Part shown: piece after piece, positions 56,129 through 64,000 of the stretch
How positions within the stretch are numbered: position 1 is the first letter of the stretch
Layout: every line of letters starts with the position of its first letter
DNA from: Lytechinus pictus
Lineage: Eukaryota > Echinodermata > Echinoidea > Temnopleuroida > Toxopneustidae
Assembly: GCF_037042905.1 (NCBI RefSeq)
Contig: NC_087261.1
Span: 15,589,917-15,653,916 of the forward strand
Length of the DNA: 64,000 bases
Direction: 5' to 3'
The notes under the pieces: model-generated
The model's input: the letters and a program-made list of their open reading frames with translations, nothing else
Told to the model about the DNA's origin: nothing
Database searches by the model: none
Program-made: the position numbers and the translations under genes

Positions 56129-59100
56129 CTATAATGAAATCAGGTGAGAAAATGTTTCAAGGGTTCAAGCAAAGTTTATGTGAAATTTGGTATCAACATC
56201 GTAAAAGGCTGATTGTAATGTGTTTTTGTTATTAGCCCCGCGACTCTTCTCACTTTTCTTTTTACATAATCCAATATGTGTAACATGTATAACATCGGTA
56301 ACAGTCCTGTAAAATACTGACACCAGAAGGACGTCAGAGCTTTGGTTGGTTTGAAACATATTCTTTCTTAGGGAAGGGGGGGGGTAGCTTTGCAACGCAA
56401 CAGACTATTACCCTTGGTCTGATGATATTCTTGTAGACGTTTCTCACAAACATGGAGCTGGATGCGAGCACGGACGAATCGGTGGACGACATCACCGCGG
56501 CGGAGATCGCCCCTAGTCCGAGGAAGGCGACAACCGGAGGGGTGAGGTACTGGATAACGGCCGGGAGAACGATCCCTGGATTTTCGTATGGATCGGTTTT
56601 GTTCAGAGGTATGTTCGTCATATTCCAGTCTGCAAATATGATAAAGATATCAACAGTAACTTCCACGATAGCCCGAAATGAAGGTCCTTTTCGCAAGGCC
56701 TGGGAACGATATTTTACAGGGAATGCCAGTTTAAACTTGACAAGCAAGAAAAAAGCCCAGGGCGATGCCTATTCGGGACATCTCATTTAAAAAGTACAGG
56801 GAGTAAGTCTGAACCCTCGTCGCGGATGTAGAATCCGTTTCATTAAACCTTACAACTATAGTTTCATCACTGTGGTTACAGGGCTCAGCAGCAAATCGCA
56901 AATCGAGTATTCATCTGTTTTCTGTATATGTATAGTTACAACAATTAGACAATGAAAAAGTTACAGTACAGTTACAATATAGTTACAATAATAGCAGGGG
57001 GCCGTTTCATAAAGCTGTTCGTAAGTTAAGAACGACTTTAAGAACGACTGGTGATCCTTTCTTACGCGCTAAACCATCGCCAATGGTGTACCTTTTACCC
57101 AAAGAAATTATCACCAGTCGTTCTTAAAGTCGCTCTTATCTTACGAACAGCTTTATGAAACACCCACCTGGGTTGCCATTATCACAAGTTTCTATGAAAC
57201 ATGCCCCTCATCTCCAACAATGAAATCCTTAAGAAGCTACCTAAGATGATATACACACTCAGAAATCCCGGTGCAAATGGGGTGTACGATGCGTGCGTAC
57301 ACCTCGCAATACCATCGAGGTGCAAGTTAGCTCTTATGCGAGAGTACGTGTCAGTTGTACACCCATGTACTCTTTGCGTGCACCCCAACAGTCTCGCTGA
57401 TAGACGTATGGTATAGATAAAGTTGATTTGTGATCGTAAAATACCCGAAATAACAATGCACTAACGCCACACTTTACCGAAGTTAAACAATTTTTAAAAA
57501 TATTTAATATTTATGTGATGATAATTGTTTCAAAAACACATTTGATTACGTATACTTTTGGAGAACAGTAAAATAGAGCTACTTGAATCACAACTATCAG
57601 CACAAGTCAAAAAGGTATCGGATCATATGGCTAGAGACCTCATCCGGTCTCAGCAGTTCTCGCTGGCATAGCAGGAAAAATCTTGACTACAGGAAAAAAC
57701 GAGGTGATTTCGAGTCCCAACAAAGGTAACTAAAAAAATCGATACAGAAAGTGAATGGACCAGAAGTCTCGACAATCTTTTTGTTGTTATAGGTGGGGGT
57801 ACATTATTTTTTTTTTTAAATAAAACATTATGCACCCTAAGGGTAGTACGCCCTCTAAGGTGCAGATGGACACCGCAAATAGGGGTGCACACTGTACACC
57901 CCTATTCGGGGTGTACAGTGTGCACCCCGAATAGGGGTACTCATATAGGGAGATGCCTGTGCACCCCTATAGGGGTGTAAAATTGATCCCGAATTTCTTA
58001 GTGTGTGGAATGTATCAAGTGACGTTTGGGTGTTTCTAAGGCCGATGACGAAGCATGGATGTAGGTGCCTCGTGGTACTCCATTTACCTTTCGCAGGCAT
58101 ACGTTTGGTCATGTTGGTCCTGAGAAGCCTCAAAGAACACACAAAGACAAGATAAAAACCTTTTATATCCCGGCACTAAACTACACCAATGTGCATATGG
58201 TGATAACGGTCGTTTTTATGTTAAAGTCGCGAAACGCGCGTAGCGCATCTATTGTATCACTACGCGAAAAAGGAGACCGAAGAGTATATTTTTTGCAGAA
58301 AACAAAACAAATATAAAAACGGATAGACTTGATTAATGGGAAGTTGGTATGTCTCCAGATTATATTCACTCGCTTTAAAGGTTTCTTCCCACGTACATTG
58401 GCATGACGTTTGCTCAAGCAATCAGAGGCGTCGATCCTGGGGGGGGGGGGGGGGGGGCAGGGGGAGCGATCGCCCCACCAATGAAAATATTGGGGGGGGC
58501 AAACATATCGTTTTGCCCCCCCCCCCCCCCCCCCAATAATTCCGCATGTGCAAAAATAAAATAAGATTGTAACGTTACACAGAAATCAGCTAGCGAGATT
58601 GAGATACACAACTCATTCTTTATTTAAAATCGCTTTCAAAATGTCCGCTTTTTCAGATTGGAATATAAAAAATTTCAGCTCGCGCTTCGCGCTCGCATCA
58701 ATTCTGTAGTAAAAACCCATACTTTTCATGATTAAATTGTGAATAGAAGTCCCGTTTTCAATTCTAAGGCTCAAAAGAACTCCCGCTTCGATTTGCAATA
58801 TATCTTGTTCTTTATTAAAAACGTCCATTAAACTGTCATTTTTTTTTCAGATCGAAATATCAAAATTTCAGCTCGCGCTTCACGCTCGCATCTATTGTTT
58901 TAGATACCCATTTTAATCCTTGGTACCAAAAATGCTTAGAATATCAAGCTTTCGGGTCAGAATATAAAGAAACTTCAGCTCGCTCTCGGCACTTGCATTA
59001 TCTGTGTAGTGAGATATGTATCCTCCTCATGAGTTACTACAAACAGTCCTAAACAGGTACCTTTTTCCAGTTTTCAGGTCAGTATACAAAAAAATTTCAG

Positions 59101-60959
59101 CTCGCGCTTCGCGCTCGCATTAATTTTTTGGTGAGATATGTGGCTCTTTCTCATGAGTTATATATATATATATGCCTATGTGTGTGGGTGTGTTTCGTGT
59201 GATCGAGCGCCTTTGGAACGGGACCGTTGATTCATAATTTTGCCCCCCCCCCCCCCAATCTGAAAAATGGATCGACGCCCCTGCAAGCAATGATTTCTCG
59301 ATAAACATACACCCTTTTTTAAGTGTTGTTGCCATTGGAGAAGTCACAGGACTTTGAATTAGTTTTCTCGGTTCGAATCTTAGATATTACGTAATTTTCT
59401 CCGACAAAACAGGTCAACAATGTGCTGGTCTCAGCTGAGGAGAAGTAAATCGGTACCTGGCAGGCATTTATTTCTGAAAAAGCTTCTGCGCACTCTAGAC
59501 CGCCAGACCAGTGCCAGGAAAATAATGTCCAAGTCCTTTAGAAGCGCAGAGAGACGTATCATAATGTGATATGCGTTATACAAGAACTGTATATTATTTC
59601 ATTATCATTATTATGACTATAGTAATAATGATTGTTATTATAATCATTACCATTATTATTATTAGCTGTTGTAGTAATCTATCGTTATTGTCATCATTAT
59701 CATTATTATTATTATTAGCTCCGATAAACAAATATGAGTAAATGAAATCCCTCACCTGTGCTTGCTCCAACAGCCCCCAGAACATATGCAGGTATACTAA
59801 GGACGAGGCATCCAAATGCAGCAACGATGGAGAGATTTTGGGCAAGCTCGGGGGTCTTTGCCGATAGAGCCCTTTGGTAGTAGGCCTGCCAGGGAACTCC
59901 TCCAAAGATCTAAATTTTTTGATGAAAATGAAAAAAAAAGGAAAATAAGAATCCATATTTTATTGTTCGAAATAGACATGAAATGCAGTGAAATACTCCG
60001 AAACTTTGCTTGGCCCCATTTATTGATCGTGGGCCCGACAGCCGCTGTGCAGCGCCAGATCGACGAGGCTCTATCCCTTTAATCGTTGAACGCCAAACAG
60101 GGTAGCAGCAACTCCCATCTTTTGACATCTTTGGTCTGACGCGGCCGGGGTTTGAACCCCCGACCTCCCGGATGTGAGACGACGCTCTACCAACTAAGCC
60201 AACACACCAAATGGTCTATAATCAGTAAACTGTCATTTGGTCTCATCCTGATAAGTACATTTAGTTATTTGGTCTAACACCACTTCGTCTATATTGATTA
60301 GATGAACTGTTTATAAACCAAATATGAGTATAGAATCTTGTGGGCCACTTGTGTACAAATTCAATTGATAAATTTGATTTATCGAAGTACCCATTTAATA
60401 GTAATGCCTGGTAAAATACTATGAACCGTATATAGAATTAGGGCGTATTATGTGCTCAATCAAAAACTTCAATGAAATGTACTTTAGTGATCACAAGAAT
60501 AATGATAATGAAAATGGGTTAAGTCAATATTGATCGACCATAGATTTTCATACATGAATGAATACGAATAATTATCATAAATCCTTATTATAAATGAAAT
60601 ACAATTTTTTTTTCTTGACATAGATGTACATGTATAATTCTGCTGATGCTACTTATGTGTTTTTACCATAAAGAACCAAACCTTAGTTTTGCAAAACTAC
60701 CACGGGGGTAATTGTTCCCCATGCAACTTTAATGAAACAGATAAGTAATCTGACGTTAGATCCTCACATGAAAACATGAATAACAACTAATCAAAAAAAC
60801 TAGAAACAAAATTGTGTCAGTCTGCCAACTTACAAGGAGGAAACAGCTGTCGAACCATTGCCCAATGAATTTGTTGTCCCACTCCCCGATCCAATTGTCT
60901 GAGGTCTCAGACAGGGGCGCCACTGCTTCATTTGTGAGAGCAAATGGTACACAGAACCA
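55607..60959 (-). CDS. SLC5A7: High-affinity choline transporter, C-terminal four exons (partial)
   Basis: Exons in order: 60959-60834 (phase 0-0), 59909-59756 (0-1), 56629-56412 (1-0) and 56128-55607 with stop TAG. They sum to 1,020 bases, 339 residues. The chain aligns well with what I know of CHT1: VPFAL...[112 protein letters not shown]5A7 uses the Na+ and Cl- gradients to import choline at cholinergic terminals for acetylcholine synthesis. The N-terminal roughly 200 residues are missing and must be encoded right of 64000, because nothing between 60960 and 64000 matches. The cytoplasmic tail is shorter than the mammalian one. Confidence 0.95.
56412..56629 (-). CDS. SLC5A7: SLC5A7 exon: DWN loop, AVMSSTDSS core helix
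   Basis: Acceptor ATATTTGCAG precedes 56629 and donor GTAATA follows 56412. Joined with the preceding G it reads [19 protein letters not shown], then [20 protein letters not shown] and [17 protein letters not shown]. The MSS-D-SS motif is a conserved core segment of SLC5 transporters. N-M-T and N-K-T are glycosylation sequons in the expected extracellular loop. Confidence 0.95.
56997..57166. mobile_element. 170-bp palindromic MITE with GGGGGCCGTTTCAT ends
   Basis: Left GGGGGCCGTTTCATAAAGCT and AAGAACGACTGGTGAT are inverted at ATCACCAGTCGTTCTTAAAG and AGCTTTATGAAACACCC. Lies in an SLC5A7 intron. The ends resemble those of the MITE at 61414. Confidence 0.85.
57253..58006. mobile_element. MITE of about 750 bp with ACACACTAAGAAAT-type ends
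   Basis: Left ACACACTCAGAAATCCCGGT against the inverse of the right end, ACACACTAAGAAATTCGGGA. It contains several inverted GTGCACCCCTAT / ATAGGGGTGCAC motifs. Non-coding, in an SLC5A7 intron. Confidence 0.75.
58423..59283. mobile_element. hAT-like element, 861 bp, with internal tandem repeats
   Basis: Target duplication CAAGCAAT at 58415-58422 and 59284-59291. Ends CAGAGGCGTCGATCC and, inverse of the right, CAGGGGCGTCGATCC. Inside, four or five copies of about 110-130 bp carry AATTTCAGCTCGCGCTTCGC + GCTCGCAT; long G and C runs lie next to the ends. No transposase. It is inserted in the SLC5A7 intron between exons 59756 and 56629. Confidence 0.9.
59590..59722. repeat. ATT/ATC microsatellite
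   Basis: Imperfect CATTATTATT and TCATCATT units over about 130 bp, just downstream of an SLC5A7 exon. Confidence 0.8.
59756..59909 (-). CDS. SLC5A7: SLC5A7 exon: [11 protein letters not shown] segment
   Basis: The acceptor TTTAG precedes 59909 after an AT-rich tract; donor GTGAGG follows 59756. Reads [20 protein letters not shown], then [20 protein letters not shown] and [12 protein letters not shown](I/V)PWQAY(F/Y)QR is the CHT signature for this exon. Confidence 0.95.
60136..60215 (-). repeat. tRNA-like SINE head
   Basis: In reverse, GGTGTGTTGGCTTAGTTGGT carries an A box, followed by GGGGTTCAAACCCCGGCC, a perfect T-arm/B box. The 7-base acceptor strands (GGTGTGT and the 3' end) do not pair, so this is a tRNA-derived retroposon head or relic, not a functional tRNA. 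Confidence 0.65.
60216..60833. other. SLC5A7: SLC5A7 intron
   Basis: Contains short 'TTTGGTCT' units (60210-60300) related to the minisatellite at 34325; otherwise nothing. Confidence 0.5.
60834..60959 (-). CDS. SLC5A7: SLC5A7 exon: [10 protein letters not shown] segment, first exon visible
   Basis: Acceptor TTTCAAAACAG precedes 60959 and donor GTAAGT follows 60834, phase 0-0, 42 codons. Reads [18 protein letters not shown], then NWIGEW and [12 protein letters not shown]. It corresponds to the W(I)..VPFAL..PAV helix and the following loop with WLG and (W)LDSFLLL in vertebrate CHT1. Confidence 0.92.
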
Positions 60960-61079
60960 CTGTTTTGAAAGGGAAAGGTGAAATGATATTGTTACACAAT
61001 GCATATTTAAATTCAATCGGATGTTAGAATGTGCGATCCGTGTAGCTTAGCAGTGTGTCACAATGTTCGAGGTGATTGA

Positions 61080-61235
61080 AGTTTATCATCTCTTGAATCA
61101 ACACTATTATCACTATCACTGTCATAATTAATATCATTATTGTTATTATCATCATCATTATTATTATGATTATTATCATCATCATCATTGCAATAATGGT
61201 CATTACAATCATTATTAATATCAATATCATTAATA
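61080..61235. repeat. ATT/ATC microsatellite
   Basis: Imperfect TTATTATCATCATCATT units over about 150 bp. Confidence 0.85.
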
Positions 61236-61413
61236 TTTCTTTTGTTGTTCTTGCTTCGTTTATTTTTGAAGTTGCAATTTATATAAGTAGGCCACTTAAT
61301 TACTGTAAAAGTGGTAATAATGCGGGAACAGCGGCGACAGGAGTAGTATTAGTAAAAGCAGGAGCAGGACTATCACCAGCACCAGAGAAGGAGTAACTCT
61401 AGCCGCAGCATCA

Positions 61414-61572
61414 GGGGGGCGTTTCATGAAAGGACTTGTCGGACGTTTTATCCGACAAGTCCCATTTTATCCGACAGTTACCATAGTAACAGTACCTCTC
61501 AGCCAATCAACATCAGAGAAAGATGTCAGATCTGACAACTTGTCGGATGAAAATGTTGATGAAACGCTCCCC
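61414..61572. mobile_element. MITE with GGGGGCGTTTCAT ends
   Basis: Left GGGGGGCGTTTCAT and right ATGAAACGCTCCCC are inverted; inner TTGTCGGA / TCCGACAAG motifs repeat on both strands. About 160 bp, non-coding. Confidence 0.8.
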
Positions 61573-61684
61573 AGGAGTCGCACTGCTATAATAGCAATAG
61601 TAGAAGTAGTAGTACAGGCGCGGATCCAAGGGGGCCGAGCCGCCCCCCGCCCTATTTTTGGCAACCAAATAAAAATGTCCTTTT

Positions 61685-62299
61685 AACTTGAGAGAAACGC
61701 ATCAAATGATAAATCTGAAAATGACATAAATTCTACTGTTCACAGTGTACTGAAAGTATACCCCGACATAAACTCCGAGATTGCCCGCCATTTTGTGCTT
61801 AAAGGTGATTCAACTTCGATTACTACAAAAGACAACAGTCATGTCGAGGATAATGGTACCACCGAAGGTATGAATGAGTCGCACAATGGATCATTACATT
61901 CTAACCAATCGATGATTTCCGAAGTCTCTATCCCTATTGTTGATGATAATCCGAGTCGTTCGGAAAATAGATGCATTATCTGTGATTTGAAGAGTCAAGA
62001 TCGCATCTGTATGAAATGTAAATGTATGTCAATACGAATTGATCAAATTGCCTTAGATGTCAAAAGAATGAAGAAGATCGTCGATTCTATTCCGAATTCT
62101 TCGGCAACGAAATCCGAATCTTCGACTCCACCTATGTCAATTAACGAAGAACAGCGTCAAAACAATAGACTACCAGCTCGAGATAATCCCCCTCGTCAGT
62201 TGAAGAGCTCAGACAAGGCGCAAAATCAGCTTAATACAGGTCAAGCTAATCGCGTACCGAGATACGGGAATGACGCTTCCCGTTCCGGTTATCCGACAC
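61685..62299 (+). pseudogene. Cys-rich open frame interrupted by a hAT insertion (retroelement ORF1-like?)
   Basis: An open frame without a clear start (a stop precedes it near 61683) runs about 205 codons into the element at 62300. It is hydrophilic and Ser/Asn/Asp-rich, with a compact Cys cluster CIICDLKSQDRICMKCKC (C-x2-C-x7-C-x2-C-x-C), then KRMKKIVDS and a Gln/Asn/Arg-rich basic end. This layout (acidic, zinc-finger-like, basic) resembles ORF1 or gag-like proteins of retroelements, or a host gene exon; I cannot tell which. Codon content looks coding-like. The reading frame enters the transposon and is lost, so it is truncated here. Confidence 0.45.
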
Positions 62300-63245
62300 C
62301 AGTGGCGAAACAGGCGGGGGGGGGGGGGCAGGTGGGGCAAACTGCCCCCCCCCCCTGGCGGAGCTCACCGGGAAAATAAAAAAACGGGAAAAAGAAAAAA
62401 GGGGGGAAGAAAGGGAAAGGGAAAGGAAAGAAAAAAGGGGAAAGGGAAAGGAAAAGGAAAAGGGAAAAGAAAACTAAGAAAAAACATAAAAAAGGGAAAA
62501 CGGAAAGATAACGGGAAAAGGAAGGAAAAAATAACAAGTGAGAAAGAACAATTCGCCCCGATATACAAATACATTAGCATGATTAGTAAGACGGAAATAA
62601 ATTAAAGATGACAAAAAGGCAAACAAAAGCGGGAAATAAAGGCAGAATGGAATTAGCTAAAATCTAAATTGGAAAAAAAAGAATAGGGACAAGATAACGT
62701 ACACTACCGGGCTGTCGAGGATTGAGATAACGAGCGGGAAGAAAAATGGATGGTATATAGCATAATGTCGTCTGAAAGTCTATCATAAACTTGCTAAATC
62801 TCCAAAGGCTCTGTCCAAGAGTCAAGACCCCGTGCAGTGGGGGCTCTTCATCTGTAACCTTTAATGGGGTCTATAACGGGCCCCTATATGGACCCTTCCT
62901 GCATTAAGCTTTACGTTGAAGCACTGGCGTACCGGGGGGGGGGGGTAATTCCACAGCCAAGGGGAAAGAAAATAAAATAAAATAAAGGAGGCAGCGAAAT
63001 TAGATGAATGAACAAAATATATGACATTATATTTGCTATAATGATGTAAAAATCTATCACATAATTTGAAATTCATTTTAACAGGCCATTTTATTTCTGG
63101 CTCGCTGGCGACTTTTTACAAAATTTCCCACATTTGCTATGGTGTGCCCCTCACAATATTTGGATGAATACGATACACAACTGCATTGAATTTATGTGTT
63201 GTGTTAAAGCTATATAAATATACACGCAATTTGATTAAAATGGTT
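62300..63245. mobile_element. hAT-like element, copy 2, right end lost
   Basis: Starts CAGTGGCGAAACAGG after TCCGACAC, then a G run, GGCAAACTGCC, CTGGCGGAGCTCACCGGGAA and a purine-rich block, all parallel to the copy at 27492. Homology continues (GCTCGCTGGCGACTTTTTAC, GTTAAAGCTATATA, ATTTGATTAAAATGG) to about 63240, where a minisatellite replaces the expected sequence. The right terminal repeat is not seen. Confidence 0.8.
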
Positions 63246-63600
63246 CTAGGACAACTACCCCCTGGACAATAACCCCCCCGGACAACTACCCCCGCTCAAT
63301 TACCCCCCGAGGACAATTACCCCCCGGACAATTACCCCCCGAGGACAACTACCCCCCGAGGACAATTACCCCCGGACAATTACCCCCCGGACAACTACCC
63401 CCGGACAACTACCCCCCGGACAACTACCCCTGGACAATTACCCCCAGGACAACTACCCCCGGATAACTACCCCTGGACAATTACCCCCCGGACAATTACC
63501 CCCCGGACAATTACCCCCCCGGACAATTACCCCCCCGGACAACTACCCCCCGGACAACTACCCCCCGGACAATTACCCCCCAGACAATTACCTTCAGAAA
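63246..63600 (+). repeat. C-rich minisatellite, 15-17-bp unit GGACAATTACCCCC
   Basis: About 22 units of GGACAA(C/T)TACCCCC(C) with variable C-run length. The minus strand has repeated G-runs of 5-7 separated by about 9-10 bases. It sits in the middle of a hAT-like element. Confidence 0.9.
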
Positions 63601-64000
63601 ATCCCCCCTTCTCTCCAGCATCAATGTTAGAATTAAGCGGGACCCATTGTAAGTTTTGGTCGGTGGCACAGGTTTCCGAAATATTTTCTTCTTTATCTTC
63701 CGTTAATAACTTTTTATTTCTCTTTTATATTGCTCTTTCTCCTGTTCTTTCACTTTCTTCTTTTTTTCTTTTTTGTTTTTGTTTAGCGGCGCCTTCTGCA
63801 TCATGATAAGGGGGGGGGGGGGGCTTGCACCCGAAACCTCCCGTTTGGCTATGCATATATACATCAGAAAATTTGTAAACTGGCCCTCATTCTAAGTTTT
63901 CATAGAACAATTGAACACGATTAGTCATACTAATCACAAATGCTGAATATCTCTAATTCCAACTGATCTGATTTTTTTAAGTATTTATTTTGGGTTTAAT
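63601..64000. other. No gene recognised
   Basis: Pyrimidine-rich CTTTTT tract (63710-63785) and a G run (63811-63824), no exon signature. Confidence 0.4.

Noticed and set aside
56452..56790. Plus-strand 112-codon frame over the SLC5A7 exon
   Set aside because: Antisense shadow of a well-identified SLC5A7 exon.
60136..60215. tRNA gene on the minus strand
   Set aside because: A and B boxes are good, but the acceptor stem strands do not pair and no sensible anticodon stem forms; SINE head is the better call.

Overview
This is AT-rich, intron-rich metazoan DNA crowded with non-autonomous DNA transposons. Secreted proteins built from shuffled extracellular modules (SRCR, WSC, sushi, EGF, F5/8C) on phase-1 exons, together with the repeat content, suggest an invertebrate deuterostome. 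A sea-urchin-like echinoderm is my best guess, but that is inference. No bacterial genes, operons or CRISPR arrays are present. Every gene I can support lies on the minus strand and is split into short exons, so most long open frames in the window are chance.

Layout, left to right. (1) 93-282: first exon of a gene running off the left edge, with a signal peptide and a Thr/Pro-rich start. (2) 1164-6313: gene A, signal peptide + SRCR + WSC + sushi, every intron outside the SRCR domain and the one inside it in phase 1; its 3' end is not found. (3) 16042-33137: gene B, signal peptide + EGF + F5/8C (two exons) + an unrecognised acidic C-terminal exon. Its five exons join in frame into a complete 352-residue protein. 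(4) 55607-60959: the last four exons of a high-affinity choline transporter (SLC5A7/CHT1), 339 residues ending at a stop; its N-terminal exons must lie beyond 64000.

The rest is mostly repeats. A dispersed family with GTCTCGCCTGCAT ends carries AGGTCA-type repeats. A palindromic TTAA-flanked family has three copies. There are several hAT-like elements with 8-bp target duplications, a mariner-like element with TA duplications, a 5.2-kb element flanked by TTA, a 4.3-kb long-inverted-repeat element, several tRNA-derived SINEs and many short MITEs.

The most striking structure is a 4,008-bp almost wholly palindromic element (35232-39239) with arrays of a self-complementary AT-rich unit. It sits in one copy of a roughly 1.8-kb, almost identical tandem duplication. 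The second copy (40980-42787) preserves the empty site and so fixes the element's ends and a 6-bp target duplication. No transposase, reverse transcriptase or other autonomous mobility gene could be read.

The genes do not form a pathway. Genes A and B look like secreted adhesion, recognition or matrix proteins; SLC5A7 is a cholinergic neuron gene.
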